This document shows, in pieces, positions 17,104 through 25,317 of a stretch of 64,000 bases of DNA. The stretch is taken from contig NZ_BMTL01000019.1 in the NCBI RefSeq assembly GCF_014649655.1, positions 123,947 through 187,946 on the forward strand. Direction: 5' to 3'. Origin of the DNA: Streptomyces humidus. Lineage in GTDB: Bacteria > Actinomycetota > Actinomycetes > Streptomycetales > Streptomycetaceae. The notes under the pieces are model-generated. The model did no database searches and was not told where the DNA came from. It worked only from the letters and a program-made list of their open reading frames with translations. Every line of letters starts with the position of its first letter. Within the stretch, counting starts at the first letter, position 1. A program made the position numbers and the translations under genes.

Positions 17104-17613
17104 GTGAACCTTTTCCGTCACCGGTGTCGCCCTGTCCTCGGGCTGTCCGCCCTCGTCCTGCTGATCGCGGCCGCAGGCTGCTCCTCGGCAGACGACAGCG
17201 CGCCGACGGCGGTTCCCAGCCCTGGCGCGAACGCCACGAAACTGTGCCGGAACCTGGACAAGGCGCTGCCGTCAAGGGTGGACGGTGAGAGCCGCCACGA
17301 TCCCGAGCCCGCCTCCGCGCTGACCGCGGGCTGGGGAGGCTCCGCGATCATACTGCGCTGCGGTGTCACGCGGCCGCCGAAGATGACCGATCCGAAGGTC
17401 CCCGAGGGGGCCGACCCGGACGCGGTGGCGGGCGAGGTGAACGGCGTCGGCTGGCTGATGGAGAAGCGCGACGGCGGGGGCAACCGCTTCACCACGGCCA
17501 ACCGGCTCGTGTACGTCGAGGTGACGGTGCCGGAGGGTTCGGACGATTCCGCGGCCCTGATCGATCTGGCGCCGGCCATCAAGAAGGCGATCCCCGAGGG
17601 GATCGCCGACTAG
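17104..17613 (+). CDS. DUF3515 lipoprotein
   Basis: 169-residue protein with a lipoprotein signal: Arg-containing N-terminus, hydrophobic LGLSALVLLIAAAGC, and a lipobox Cys at about residue 26. The mature part has two further cysteines (LCRNLDKAL and LRCGVTRPPKM) that could form a disulfide. It resembles the actinobacterial DUF3515 family of unknown function. GTG start at 17104, 20 bases after the RAM-domain gene, so probably cotranscribed. The convergent ddlA gene ends 60 bases away across a shared terminator. Confidence 0.8.
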   Translation: MNLFRHRCRPVLGLSALVLLIAAAGCSSADDSAPTAVPSPGANATKLCRNLDKALPSRVDGESRHDPEPASALTAGWGGSAIILRCGVTRPPKMTDPKVPEGADPDAVAGEVNGVGWLMEKRDGGGNRFTTANRLVYVEVTVPEGSDDSAALIDLAPAIKKAIPEGIAD

Positions 17614-17630
17614 ACGTCCGACCGGTCCGC

Positions 17631-17668
17631 GGCTGACCTGTCCGGGACCGGTTCCGGACCGGTCAGCC
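17631..17668. terminator. Bidirectional terminator between the lipoprotein gene and ddlA
   Basis: GGCTGACC...TCCGG / CCGGA...GGTCAGCC inverted repeat (outer stem 8 bp, 2x2 internal loop, inner stem 5 bp, 8-base loop) centred between two convergent stop codons. No T-tract, as is common in Streptomyces. Confidence 0.6.
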
Positions 17669-17673
17669 CCGGA

Positions 17674-18831
17674 TCACCGCAGGCCCGTGGACCTGCGCAG
17701 CGCCGCCTGCACCAGGCGGTCCACCAGCTCGGGATAGCCGATCCCGGTCTCCTGCCACATCTTGGGGTACATCGAGATAGGCGTGAAGCCCGGCATCGTG
17801 TTGATCTCGTTGATGACGAACTCGCCGTCCTCCGTGAGGAAGAAGTCCGCGCGGACCAGGCCCTCGCAGGACGCCGCCTCGAAGGCGTCCACCGCGAGCT
17901 CGCGGACCCGCGCCGTCTCCTCGTCGGTCAGCGGCGCCGGGACGATCCCCGGGGTGGAGTCGATGTACTTGGCGTCGAAGTCGTAGTAGGCGTGCGCGTC
18001 CGGCGGCGGGATCTCGGCCGGGAGGGAGGCCCGGGGGCCGTCCTCGAACTCCAGGACGCCGCACTCGATCTCGCGGCCCCGCAGCGCCGCCTCGACGAGG
18101 ATCTTCGGGTCGTGGCGCTGGGCCTCGGCGATCGCCTCGTCGAGCCCGGAGAGATCGTCGACCTTGGTGATGCCGATGGACGAGCCCGCGCGCGCGGGCT
18201 TCACGAAGAGCGGCCAGCCGTGCTCGCCCGCGAAGTCGATGATCTTCTTGCGGGCGCCCGGCTCGTCCTGCTCCCACTCGCGGGGGCGGATCACCACGTA
18301 CGGGCCGACCTTGAGCCCGAACGAGGTGAACACCCGCTTCATGTACTCCTTGTCCTGGCCGACGGCCGAGGCGAGCACACCCGAGCCCACGTACGGGACG
18401 CCGGAGAGCTCCAGCAGACCCTGCACGGTGCCGTCCTCGCCGTAGGGACCGTGCAGCACCGGGAAGACGACGTCGACCTCGCCGAGCGCCTTCGGCACCG
18501 ATCCCGGCTCGTGGTACACGACTTCGCGGTTGGCGGGGTCGACGGGGAGCACCACTCCGCCGTCCCGCGACTCGGCGAGCTCGTCGACGTCGGGCGTACG
18601 GCGGTCCGTGATCGCCATGCGCTCGGGTTCGTCGGCGGTGAGGAACCAGCGGCCCTCGCGGGTGATGCCGATCGGCAGGACCTCGTACTTGGTCCGGTCG
18701 ATGGCCCGCAGGACCGCGCCGGCGGTGACCACGGAGATCCCGTGCTCGGAGCTGCGGCCGCCGAAGACGACGGCCACCCGCGGCTTGCGGACGGGCTGCT
18801 GAAGGCTCTGGGGGAGGTTCTCGGTGCTCAT
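17674..18831 (-). CDS. ddlA: D-alanine--D-alanine ligase
   Basis: ATP-grasp ligase making the D-Ala-D-Ala dipeptide of peptidoglycan. 385 residues: VAVVFGGRSSEHGISVVTAGAVL (N-terminal signature), FPVLHGPYGEDGTVQGLLELSGVPYVGSGVLASA, GSSIGITKV, and DFFLTEDGEFVINEINTMPGFTPISMYP (metal-binding Asn/Glu). The loop YYDFDAKYID retains the Lys-Tyr pair of D-Ala-D-Ala ligases, arguing against a vancomycin-resistance D-Ala-D-Lac type. It follows gpsA by 59 bases on the same strand. Confidence 0.95.
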   Translation of the reverse strand: MSTENLPQSLQQPVRKPRVAVVFGGRSSEHGISVVTAGAVLRAIDRTKYEVLPIGITREGRWFLTADEPERMAITDRRTPDVDELAESRDGGVVLPVDPANREVVYHEPGSVPKALGEVDVVFPVLHGPYGEDGTVQGLLELSGVPYVGSGVLASAVGQDKEYMKRVFTSFGLKVGPYVVIRPREWEQDEPGARKKIIDFAGEHGWPLFVKPARAGSSIGITKVDDLSGLDEAIAEAQRHDPKILVEAALRGREIECGVLEFEDGPRASLPAEIPPPDAHAYYDFDAKYIDSTPGIVPAPLTDEETARVRELAVDAFEAASCEGLVRADFFLTEDGEFVINEINTMPGFTPISMYPKMWQETGIGYPELVDRLVQAALRRSTGLR

Positions 18832-18890
18832 ATCGGCTTGAGAGTACCCGGTGGTAGAGCAAGGAGTCAGCGTCCGCCCACCGGGTTCGC

Positions 18891-19901
18891 TCAGCGTCGT
18901 TCGGACTTCGCGCTGCGCGACATCAGCTCCTTGAGGGCGACCACCGGAGGCTTGCCCTCGTGCACGATGCCGACGACCGTCTCGGTGATCGGCATGTCGA
19001 CGCCGTGCCGGCGGGCCAGATCCAGCACCGACTCACAGGACTTGACGCCCTCCGCGGTCTGCCGGGTGACCGCGATGGTCTCCTGGAGGGTCATGCCCTT
19101 GCCGAGGTTGGTGCCGAAGGTGTGGTTGCGGGACAGGGGCGAGGAACAGGTCGCCACCAGGTCGCCCAGTCCGGCGAGTCCGGCGAAGGTGAGCGGGTCC
19201 GCACCCATCGCCAGGCCCAGTCGGGTGGTCTCGGCGAGCCCGCGGGTGATCAGCGAGCCCTTGGCGTTGTCGCCCAGGCCCATGCCGTCGGCGATGCCGA
19301 CCGCGAGGCCGATGACGTTCTTCACCGCGCCGCCCAGCTCGCAGCCCACCACGTCGGTGTTGGTGTAGGGACGGAAGTACGGCGTGTGGGAGGCGGCCTG
19401 GAGCCGCTGGGCGACGGCCTCGTCGGTGCAGGCGACCACGGCCGCGGCGGGCATGCGGGAGGCGATCTCCCTGGCGAGGTTCGGTCCGGTGACCACGGCG
19501 ATGCGGTCCCGGCCCACCTTGGCGACGTCCTCGATCACCTCGCTCATCCGCATGGTCGTGCCCAGCTCGACGCCCTTCATCAAGGACACCAGGACGGTGT
19601 CCGGGGCGAGCAGGGAGGTCCAGTCGGCGAGGTTGGCGCGCAGCGTCTGCGAGGGCACCGACAGGACCGTGTAGTCGGCGTCGGCGGCGGCCTCGGCGGG
19701 GTCCGTCGTGGCCCGCAGATTCCCCGGGAGCTCGATGCCGGGGAGGTAGTCGGGGTTGGCCCGCGTGGTGTTGATCGCTTCGGCCACCTCAGGGCGACGC
19801 GCCCACAGGGTGACGTCGCATCCCGCGTCGGCGAGCACCATGCCGAAGGCCGTCCCCCACGAACCGGCGCTGAACACCGCTGCCTTCACGGACTTGCTCA
19901 C
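18891..19901 (-). CDS. gpsA: NAD(P)+-dependent glycerol-3-phosphate dehydrogenase
   Basis: Makes sn-glycerol-3-phosphate for phospholipid synthesis. 336 residues starting (GTG) SKSVKAAVFSAGSWGTAFGMVLADAG, with the Rossmann GxGxxG variant GSWGTA; KGVELGT, VTGPNLAREIA and the catalytic region GGAVKNVIGLAVGIADGMGLGDNAK are all present. The GTG overlaps the plsC stop by GTGA, coupling it to the next step (acyl transfer). Confidence 0.95.
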   Translation of the reverse strand: MSKSVKAAVFSAGSWGTAFGMVLADAGCDVTLWARRPEVAEAINTTRANPDYLPGIELPGNLRATTDPAEAAADADYTVLSVPSQTLRANLADWTSLLAPDTVLVSLMKGVELGTTMRMSEVIEDVAKVGRDRIAVVTGPNLAREIASRMPAAAVVACTDEAVAQRLQAASHTPYFRPYTNTDVVGCELGGAVKNVIGLAVGIADGMGLGDNAKGSLITRGLAETTRLGLAMGADPLTFAGLAGLGDLVATCSSPLSRNHTFGTNLGKGMTLQETIAVTRQTAEGVKSCESVLDLARRHGVDMPITETVVGIVHEGKPPVVALKELMSRSAKSERR

Positions 19902-20686
19902 TTGCTGTTCTCTCCCTCGTGACTGATCTCGACGCCGGTCTCCGCGCCGGTCTCCGCCTGGGTACGACGGCGCTGCTCGATCCGCTCCCGGCGCGGGTCG
20001 TAGGGCCTGTCGGGCGCCTTCTCGCCGCGGATCTCCTCCAGCTGGGCGGTCACGGCCGCCATGATGACCTCCGTCGCCTCCTTCAGGAGCTCGGGGGTCA
20101 TCTCGTGGCCGTAGAACCGGGCGAGGTCCACGGGCGGGCCCGCGAGCACATGGTGGGTCTTGCGCGGAAGGAGGCGGGGCTTCCTGGCGTAGGGCGGCAG
20201 CAGTTCGTTGGCGCCCCACTGGGCGACGGGGATCACCGGGCACCTGGTCTGCAGGGCCACACGCGCCGCGCCGGTCTTGGCGGTCATGGGCCAGCCGTCG
20301 GGGTCGCGGGTGAGGGTGCCCTCGGGGTAGAAGGCGACGCACTCACCGCGCTCCACGGCGTCGATCGCGGCCCGGAAGGCGCTCAACGCGTCCGTGCTCT
20401 CGCGGTAGACGGGGATCTGTCCGGTGCCCCGCATCGCGGCCCCGACGAATCCGTGCGTGAAAAGCCCGCTCTTCGCGAGAAATCGCGGTACCCGCCCGCT
20501 GTTGTACTGGAAATGGGCGTACGCGAACGGGTCGACATGTGAATTGTGGTTCACCGCGGTGATAAATCCGCCCTCGGCCGGAATGTGCTCCATTCCGCGC
20601 CAGTCCCGCTTGATCAGAACCACCAGCCAGGGTTTGCAGAGGACCGCTGCGAAGCGGTACCAGAAGCCGATTCTGCGGCGGGGCAC
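19898..20686 (-). CDS. plsC: 1-acyl-sn-glycerol-3-phosphate acyltransferase
   Basis: 262-residue membrane-associated acyltransferase making phosphatidic acid. It has the HX4D motif (VNHNSHVDPF) and FYPEGTLTR (EGTRS-type block III), with a hydrophobic N-terminal stretch FAAVLCKPWLVVLI. The GTG at 20686 is preceded by GGAAGG 7 bases upstream; the frame runs open to 21682, but that part is antisense to the FbiD gene. The C-terminus is charged (ERIEQRRRTQAETG). Coupled to gpsA. Confidence 0.93.
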   Translation of the reverse strand: MPRRRIGFWYRFAAVLCKPWLVVLIKRDWRGMEHIPAEGGFITAVNHNSHVDPFAYAHFQYNSGRVPRFLAKSGLFTHGFVGAAMRGTGQIPVYRESTDALSAFRAAIDAVERGECVAFYPEGTLTRDPDGWPMTAKTGAARVALQTRCPVIPVAQWGANELLPPYARKPRLLPRKTHHVLAGPPVDLARFYGHEMTPELLKEATEVIMAAVTAQLEEIRGEKAPDRPYDPRRERIEQRRRTQAETGAETGVEISHEGENSK

Positions 20687-20849
20687 GCGGACACCTTCCT
20701 CTAGGACTTCCCAAGGCCTGCTCCTGGACCCGGGGCCGCACAAGTGTCGCCCCGGGCCGCTGGTCTGTCGAGAACACCGTACGCCCGCCCCTCCGACCTG
20801 CGGACGAGCCGGGTGACAATGGCCGCGACGAGAGAGAGACGGTACGCCG

Positions 20850-21488
20850 GTGCAGTGGACCTTGGTCATACCCCTGAAGCCCTTGGCGCTGGCCAAGAGC
20901 AGGCTCGCGGACACCGCCGCCGACGGGCTGCGCCCCGGGCTCGCCCTGGCGTTCGCCGCGGACACCGTGGCCGCCGCGCTGGCCTCGTCGGCGGTGCGGG
21001 ATGTGGCCGTGGTCACGGACGACGCCCTGGCCGCACGCACCCTGGCGGCGCCGGGGGTGCGGATCGTGCCGGACGAGCCGCGCGCGGGCCTCAACGCCGC
21101 CCTGGCGCACGGGGCGGCCGCCGTACGGGCTTTGCGTCCCGATTCCCCGCTCGCGGCCCTCAACGCCGACCTGCCGGCGCTGCGCCCGCCGGAATTGGCG
21201 CGCGTGCTGGACGCGGCCGCCGAATTCCCCCGCGCATTCCTCCCGGACGCGGCCGCGATCGGCACCACGCTTCTCACCGCCGCTCCCGGCCGGGCGTTGC
21301 GGCCCGCGTTCGGCGCGGACTCACGCGCCCGGCATCGCGCGTCCGGAGCCGAGGAACTCCGTCTCGACGCGGTGGATTCGGTGCGCCAGGACGTGGACAC
21401 CGGCGAGGATCTTCGCGCCGCCCTGGTCCTGGGAGTGGGGCCCCGGACGGCCGCGGCGGCCGCGCGGCTGCTCATCCCGGGGCAGTAG
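20850..21488 (+). CDS. fbiD: 2-phospho-L-lactate/phosphoenolpyruvate guanylyltransferase (CofC/FbiD)
   Basis: Activates a three-carbon phospho-acid with GTP in coenzyme F420 synthesis; actinobacterial FbiD uses phosphoenolpyruvate. 212 residues: MQWTLVIPLKPLALAKSRLAD (CofC N-terminus with the PxKxxxxAKSRL motif), VAVVTDD, ALNADLPALRPPEL and a DVDTGEDL motif near the C-terminus. GTG start at 20850 with a GAGAGAGA purine tract upstream. fbiA and fbiB are not in this window. Confidence 0.92.
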   Translation: MQWTLVIPLKPLALAKSRLADTAADGLRPGLALAFAADTVAAALASSAVRDVAVVTDDALAARTLAAPGVRIVPDEPRAGLNAALAHGAAAVRALRPDSPLAALNADLPALRPPELARVLDAAAEFPRAFLPDAAAIGTTLLTAAPGRALRPAFGADSRARHRASGAEELRLDAVDSVRQDVDTGEDLRAALVLGVGPRTAAAAARLLIPGQ

Positions 21489-21497
21489 GCTGCCGCC

Positions 21498-21707
21498 ATG
21501 CAGGCGACCGCATACACGTACGACCCCGCCACGCGCAGCGGACAGGTGCTGCTGGACGACGGCACACCGGTGCCGTTCGACGCCCCGGCGTTCGACGCGG
21601 GCGGGCTGAGGCTGCTGCGGCCCGGACAGCGGGTGCGCATCGAGACGGAGGAGCGCGGCGACGGCTCCGGCCCCCGGATCACCCTGGTGACGCTGCAGAC
21701 CTTCTGA
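21498..21707 (+). CDS. Small protein resembling a cold-shock (OB-fold) domain
   Basis: 69 residues: ATAYTYDPATRSGQVLLDDGTPVPFDA at the start and LRLLRPGQRVRIETEE...GPRITLVTLQTF at the end. The spacing of aromatic, glycine and LxxGQxVxxE-like elements recalls the five-strand cold-shock domain, but the RNP1/RNP2 aromatic motifs (KGFGFI, VFVH) are absent. ATG start 9 bases after fbiD on the same strand, so likely cotranscribed. The cold-shock relationship is my inference from pattern; a function cannot be assigned. Confidence 0.68.
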   Translation: MQATAYTYDPATRSGQVLLDDGTPVPFDAPAFDAGGLRLLRPGQRVRIETEERGDGSGPRITLVTLQTF

Positions 21708-21727
21708 GCGGGCTCCGCACACGCCGC

Positions 21728-21756
21728 GGGCCGGGCTCCGAGAGGGAGTCCGGCCC
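21728..21756. terminator. Terminator between convergent genes (fbiD side and hupS)
   Basis: GGGCCGGGCTCC (21728-21739) and GGAGTCCGGCCC (21745-21756) form a 12-bp stem with one G-T pair and a 5-base loop, between the stop at 21707 and the hupS stop at 21780. Confidence 0.7.
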
Positions 21757-21779
21757 GGCGTGTGAGTGCCCCAGGTGCC

Positions 21780-22445
21780 CTACGCCTTGCGGGCGGTGGC
21801 CTTCTTGGCGGTGGTCTTGCGCGCGGTCGACTTCTTGGCGGGGGCCTTGGTGGCCGTCGCCTTCTTCGCGGCCGGGGCCTTCTTGGCCGTCGTCTTCTTG
21901 GCGGTGGCCGACTTCGCGGCGGTGGTCTTCTTCGCAGCCGCCGTCGTCTTCTTGGCCGTGGTCTTCTTCGCGGTGGTCTTCTTCGCGGCCGCCGTCGTCT
22001 TCTTGGCCGTGGTCTTCTTCGCCGTGGCCGTGGTCTTCTTCGCGGCGGCGGCCCTCGTCGAGGGGGTGGCCTTCTTCGCGGCGGCCTTCTTGACCGTGGC
22101 GGAAGCGCCGCCGGTCAGGCTGCCCTTGGGGGCCTTCTTGACGGCGACCTCACCGCCGCGCGGGAGCTTCTTCGACCCGCTCACCAGGTCCTTGAAGCCC
22201 TGGCCCGCGCGGAAACGCGGCACGGACGTCTTCTTGACCCGCACGCGCTCGCCCGTCTGGGGGTTGCGAGCGTAGCGGGCCGGCCGGTCGACCTTCTCGA
22301 ACGAACCGAAACCGGTGACCGAGACCCGGTCGCCGGCGACCGTAGCGCGGACGATGGCGTCCAGGACCGCGTCGACCGCGTCGGCGGCCTGCTGGCGGCC
22401 GCCCACCTTGTCGGCAATCGCTTCTACGAGCTGCGCCTTGTTCAC
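21780..22445 (-). CDS. hupS: HU-family nucleoid protein with long lysine-rich tail
   Basis: 221-residue DNA-binding protein. Residues 1-95 are a complete HU domain (MNKAQLVEAIADKVGGRQQAADAVDAVLDAIVRAT, GFGSFEKVDRPARYARNPQTG, the DNA-arm region). Residues about 105-221 are a histone-H1-like tail of KKTTAKK/KKTTAAAKK repeats. This two-part form is the actinobacterial HupS/HupB type, linked in Streptomyces to spore nucleoid compaction. The GTG start at 22445 has GGGGAAG 5 bases upstream; the frame extends to 22526 without support. The 5' region is unusually AT-rich. Confidence 0.96.
   Translation of the reverse strand: MNKAQLVEAIADKVGGRQQAADAVDAVLDAIVRATVAGDRVSVTGFGSFEKVDRPARYARNPQTGERVRVKKTSVPRFRAGQGFKDLVSGSKKLPRGGEVAVKKAPKGSLTGGASATVKKAAAKKATPSTRAAAAKKTTATAKKTTAKKTTAAAKKTTAKKTTAKKTTAAAKKTTAAKSATAKKTTAKKAPAAKKATATKAPAKKSTARKTTAKKATARKA
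21785..22110 (-). repeat. hupS: Degenerate Lys/Thr/Ala codon repeats of the HupS tail
   Basis: The tail is coded by imperfect tandem units of 12-30 bases built from AAG AAG ACC ACC GCC (KKTTA) and AAG AAG GCC. The repeats could promote slippage and length variation between strains. Confidence 0.85.
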
Positions 22446-22483
22446 GTCTTCCCCTTCGGAGACATTAGCCGGAACGATACTGT

Positions 22484-22550
22484 TCAAGCTTTTTCGCACG
22501 TTAGGCAGATATATACCGCAAATCAAACACGAAACGGGCTAATCACCCTT
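22484..22550 (-). promoter_or_regulatory. AT-rich upstream region of hupS
   Basis: Among the most AT-rich stretches of the window, including TATATA (22510-22515) and TTGATTTG-like words on the minus strand. It must carry the hupS promoter, but I cannot settle a unique -35/-10 pair. Confidence 0.4.
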
Positions 22551-22583
22551 GTGCCGCAACGAAATCGGCTGTTCCGGAGGCGG

Positions 22584-22814
22584 TCAACGGTCCTCTTCGG
22601 GCGTTCGCCCCTCGTCGAGGTCCACCATGAACCGCTCCAGACGCCTTGTCGCATCGGCGAGATCGTGCTTGGCCGCGGCCGTAATGACCAGCAGCTTCCG
22701 GGTCAGCGCCATCCGTACGCCCTCCGGGACTTGCAGTGCGCGCACTCTCGCGTGCGCTTCCTTGAGCTGGTTCGCGACCGCCGTATAGAGCTCGAGTTGG
22801 CCGTCGTGTTCCAT
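22584..22814 (-). CDS. Small conserved-looking helical protein of unknown function
   Basis: 76 residues from MEHDGQLELYTAVANQLKEAHARVRALQVPEGVRMALTRKLLVITAAAKHDLADATRRLERFMVDLDEGRTPEEDR. Predicted fully helical, charged, with no signal or metal motif. It lies between hupS and leuD on the same strand. The ORF opens earlier (22862), but the ATG at 22814 removes an atypical Arg/Pro-rich prefix. I do not recognise a named family. Confidence 0.7.
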   Translation of the reverse strand: MEHDGQLELYTAVANQLKEAHARVRALQVPEGVRMALTRKLLVITAAAKHDLADATRRLERFMVDLDEGRTPEEDR

Positions 22815-22998
22815 GCACAGATTGTGCCATCTGGGGCGAGTTGTCGCCCGTCCAGGGGGCAACTGCCGCCTCGGACGGCCGTCCGGGCGCTTCCGGCGGT
22901 CACGTCCTCACCAGCCGCATACCCCGGCAACAGCGCCCCTAACGTGGGCAGTTGACAGCGGCGACGAAGGCCCGCAGGGCCGAACGGGTGCAGACGCA

Positions 22999-23033
22999 GC
23001 CGTACCCCCGATCGGTGGGATCGGGGGTACGGC
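22999..23033 (-). terminator. Terminator after leuCD
   Basis: Perfect 15-bp stem, GCCGTACCCCCGATC (22999-23013) with its complement (23019-23033), and a 5-base loop, 57 bases downstream of the leuD stop. Confidence 0.75.
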
Positions 23034-23089
23034 GGGGGTGTCGCGGTGGCCGAAACTCGACCTGCCCGGGGCTTCCCGGGGCCTTTGGA

Positions 23090-23683
23090 TCAGACCTGGA
23101 GCGTCCTCGGCTTGTACGACGGGCGCTTGGCCTCGTAGGCGGCGATGTCGCCCTCGTTCCGGAGGGTGATGGAGATGTCGTCCAGGCCGTTCAGCAGCCG
23201 CCAGCGGGAGTTCTCGTCCAGCTCGAAGGCGGCGGTGATCCCCTCGGCGCGCACCTCGCGCGCCTCGAGGTCGACCGTGATCTCGGCCTGCGGGTCCTTC
23301 TCGCTCAGCTCCTGCAGCGCCTCCACGGTCTTCTGGTCCAGAACGACCGTGAGCAGGCCGTTCTTGAGCGAGTTGCCGCGGAAGATGTCGGCGAACCGGG
23401 AGGAGATCACGGTCTTGAAGCCGTAGTTCTGCAGCGCCCAGACGGCGTGCTCACGGGAGGAGCCGGTGCCGAAGTCGGGGCCGGCGATCAGAACGCTCGC
23501 GCCCTGCCGCTCGGGACGGTTGAGGATGAAGTCCGCGTCCTTGCGCCAGGCCTCGAACAGACCGTCCTCGAAACCGTCCCGCGTGACCTTCTTGAGCCAG
23601 TGAGCAGGGATGATCTGGTCGGTGTCGACGTTGGAACGGCGCAGCGGGACGGCCCGGCCGGTGTGCGTGGTGAATGCTTCCAT
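23090..23683 (-). CDS. leuD: 3-isopropylmalate dehydratase small subunit
   Basis: Swivel-domain subunit of isopropylmalate isomerase in leucine synthesis. 197 residues: FTTHTGRAVPLRRSNVDTDQIIPAHWLKKVTRDGFEDGLF and the substrate-loop region LIAGPDFGTGSSREHAVWALQNYGFKTVISSRFADIFRGNSLKNGLL. It follows leuC after 6 bases. Confidence 0.97.
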   Translation of the reverse strand: MEAFTTHTGRAVPLRRSNVDTDQIIPAHWLKKVTRDGFEDGLFEAWRKDADFILNRPERQGASVLIAGPDFGTGSSREHAVWALQNYGFKTVISSRFADIFRGNSLKNGLLTVVLDQKTVEALQELSEKDPQAEITVDLEAREVRAEGITAAFELDENSRWRLLNGLDDISITLRNEGDIAAYEAKRPSYKPRTLQV

Positions 23684-23689
23684 GACTGA

Positions 23690-25120
23690 TCAGACTCCAG
23701 CGGGCGTACGGGTCTCGGCGTCGGACAGGTCGGCCGGGGATGCCAGGTGGCCCAGGACGGCCGTGGCGGCCGCGACCTGCGGCGACACCAGGTGGGTGCG
23801 GCCGCCCTTGCCCTGCCGGCCCTCGAAGTTGCGGTTGGAGGTGGACGCGGAGCGCTCGCCCGGCGCCAGCTGGTCGGGGTTCATGCCGAGGCACATCGAG
23901 CAGCCCGCGTGCCGCCATTCGGCGCCGGCCTCCTTGAAGACGACGTCCAGGCCCTCGGAAACGGCCTGCAGACCGACCCGCGCGGAGCCGGGAACGACCA
24001 GCATCCTCACGCCGTCGGCGACTTTGCGGCCCTCGACGATCGCGGCGGCGGCCCGCAGGTCCTCGATGCGGCCGTTGGTGCACGAACCTACGAAGACGGT
24101 GTCCACGTTGATGGAGCGCAGCGGCTGTCCGGCCTCCAACCCCATGTATTCCAGGGCCTTTTCGGCGGCGAGGCGCTCCGAGGCGTCTTCGTACGAAGCG
24201 GGGTCGGGGACGTCGGCCGAAAGCGGCGCGCCCTGGCCCGGGTTGGTGCCCCAGGTGACGAACGGCGACAGCGCGGCGGCGTCGATGACGACCTCGGCGT
24301 CGAACTCGGCGTCGTCGTCCGTCCTCAGCGTCTTCCAGTACGCGACGGCCGCGTCCCAGTCCTCGCCCTCGGGCGCGTGGGCGCGGCCCTGGAGGTACGC
24401 GAAGGTGGTCTCGTCGGGGGCGATCATGCCCGCGCGGGCGCCGGCCTCGATCGACATGTTGCAGATGGTCATCCGGGCCTCCATCGAGAGCTTCTCGATG
24501 GCTGAGCCGCGGTACTCCAGGATGTAGCCCTGGCCGCCGCCGGTGCCGATCTTCGCGATGATCGCCAGGATCAGGTCCTTGGCCGTGACGCCGTCGGGCA
24601 GCTCGCCCTCGACCGTGATCGCCATGGTCCTGGGGCGGGCCAGCGGCAGCGTCTGGGTGGCCAGCACGTGCTCGACCTGCGAGGTGCCGATGCCGAAGGC
24701 CAGGGCGCCGAAGGCTCCGTGCGTGGAGGTGTGAGAGTCGCCGCAGACGACGGTCATGCCGGGCTGGGTCAGACCCAACTGCGGGCCCACGACGTGCACC
24801 ACACCCTGCTCGACGTCGCCGAGCGGGTGCAGCCGCACACCGAACTCGGCACAGTTCCTGCGCAGCGTCTCCAGCTGGGCGCGGGACACCGGGTCGGCGA
24901 TCGGCTTGTCGATGTCGAGGGTCGGGGTGTTGTGGTCCTCGGTCGCGATGGTGAGGTCGAGACGGCGCACGGGGCGGCCGTTCTGACGGAGGCCGTCGAA
25001 GGCCTGGGGGCTGGTCACCTCGTGCAGCAGGTGCAGATCGATGAAGAGGAGGTCGGGCTCGCCCTCGGCGCGCCGGACGACATGGTCGTCCCAGACCTTC
25101 TCCGCGAGTGTCCTACCCAT
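23690..25120 (-). CDS. leuC: 3-isopropylmalate dehydratase large subunit
   Basis: [4Fe-4S] aconitase-family subunit that isomerises 2- to 3-isopropylmalate. 476 residues from MGRTLAEKVWDDHVV with GGAGGGAAAGCG upstream. VVCGDSHTSTHGAFGALAFGIGTSQVEHVLATQTL, FVGSCTNGRIEDLRAAA and CSMCLGMN carry the cluster cysteines and active-site residues. Operon with leuD; divergent from ndgR, whose product activates leuCD in S. coelicolor. Confidence 0.97.
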   Translation of the reverse strand: MGRTLAEKVWDDHVVRRAEGEPDLLFIDLHLLHEVTSPQAFDGLRQNGRPVRRLDLTIATEDHNTPTLDIDKPIADPVSRAQLETLRRNCAEFGVRLHPLGDVEQGVVHVVGPQLGLTQPGMTVVCGDSHTSTHGAFGALAFGIGTSQVEHVLATQTLPLARPRTMAITVEGELPDGVTAKDLILAIIAKIGTGGGQGYILEYRGSAIEKLSMEARMTICNMSIEAGARAGMIAPDETTFAYLQGRAHAPEGEDWDAAVAYWKTLRTDDDAEFDAEVVIDAAALSPFVTWGTNPGQGAPLSADVPDPASYEDASERLAAEKALEYMGLEAGQPLRSINVDTVFVGSCTNGRIEDLRAAAAIVEGRKVADGVRMLVVPGSARVGLQAVSEGLDVVFKEAGAEWRHAGCSMCLGMNPDQLAPGERSASTSNRNFEGRQGKGGRTHLVSPQVAAATAVLGHLASPADLSDAETRTPAGV

Positions 25121-25286
25121 CGCTTTCCCTCCGGCCGGCGAAGACGCACCGGCCCAACTAGAGATCTTGTGGAGGCGACGCCCTCGGTCGTGTTCTCCGC
25201 GTTCCCGGGCACCCGCCGCCAGGCCCGTTGGTCTGCGGGCCGCCATGTGTCCAAGGGTTGCGCGTCTCACGGAAAATTGAACTTGC

Positions 25287-25303
25287 GTTTCACAGAGTGA
25301 GAC
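25287..25303. promoter_or_regulatory. Candidate NdgR operator in the leuC-ndgR divergent gap
   Basis: Near-perfect inverted repeat GTTTCAC-AGA-GTGAGAC (6 of 7 pairs) 15-31 bases upstream of the ndgR ATG, in an AT-richer patch shared by both divergent promoters. NdgR is known to bind the leuC/ndgR intergenic region in Streptomyces; assigning this exact site is inference. Confidence 0.55.
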
Positions 25304-25317
25304 GGGAGTATCGTTTC

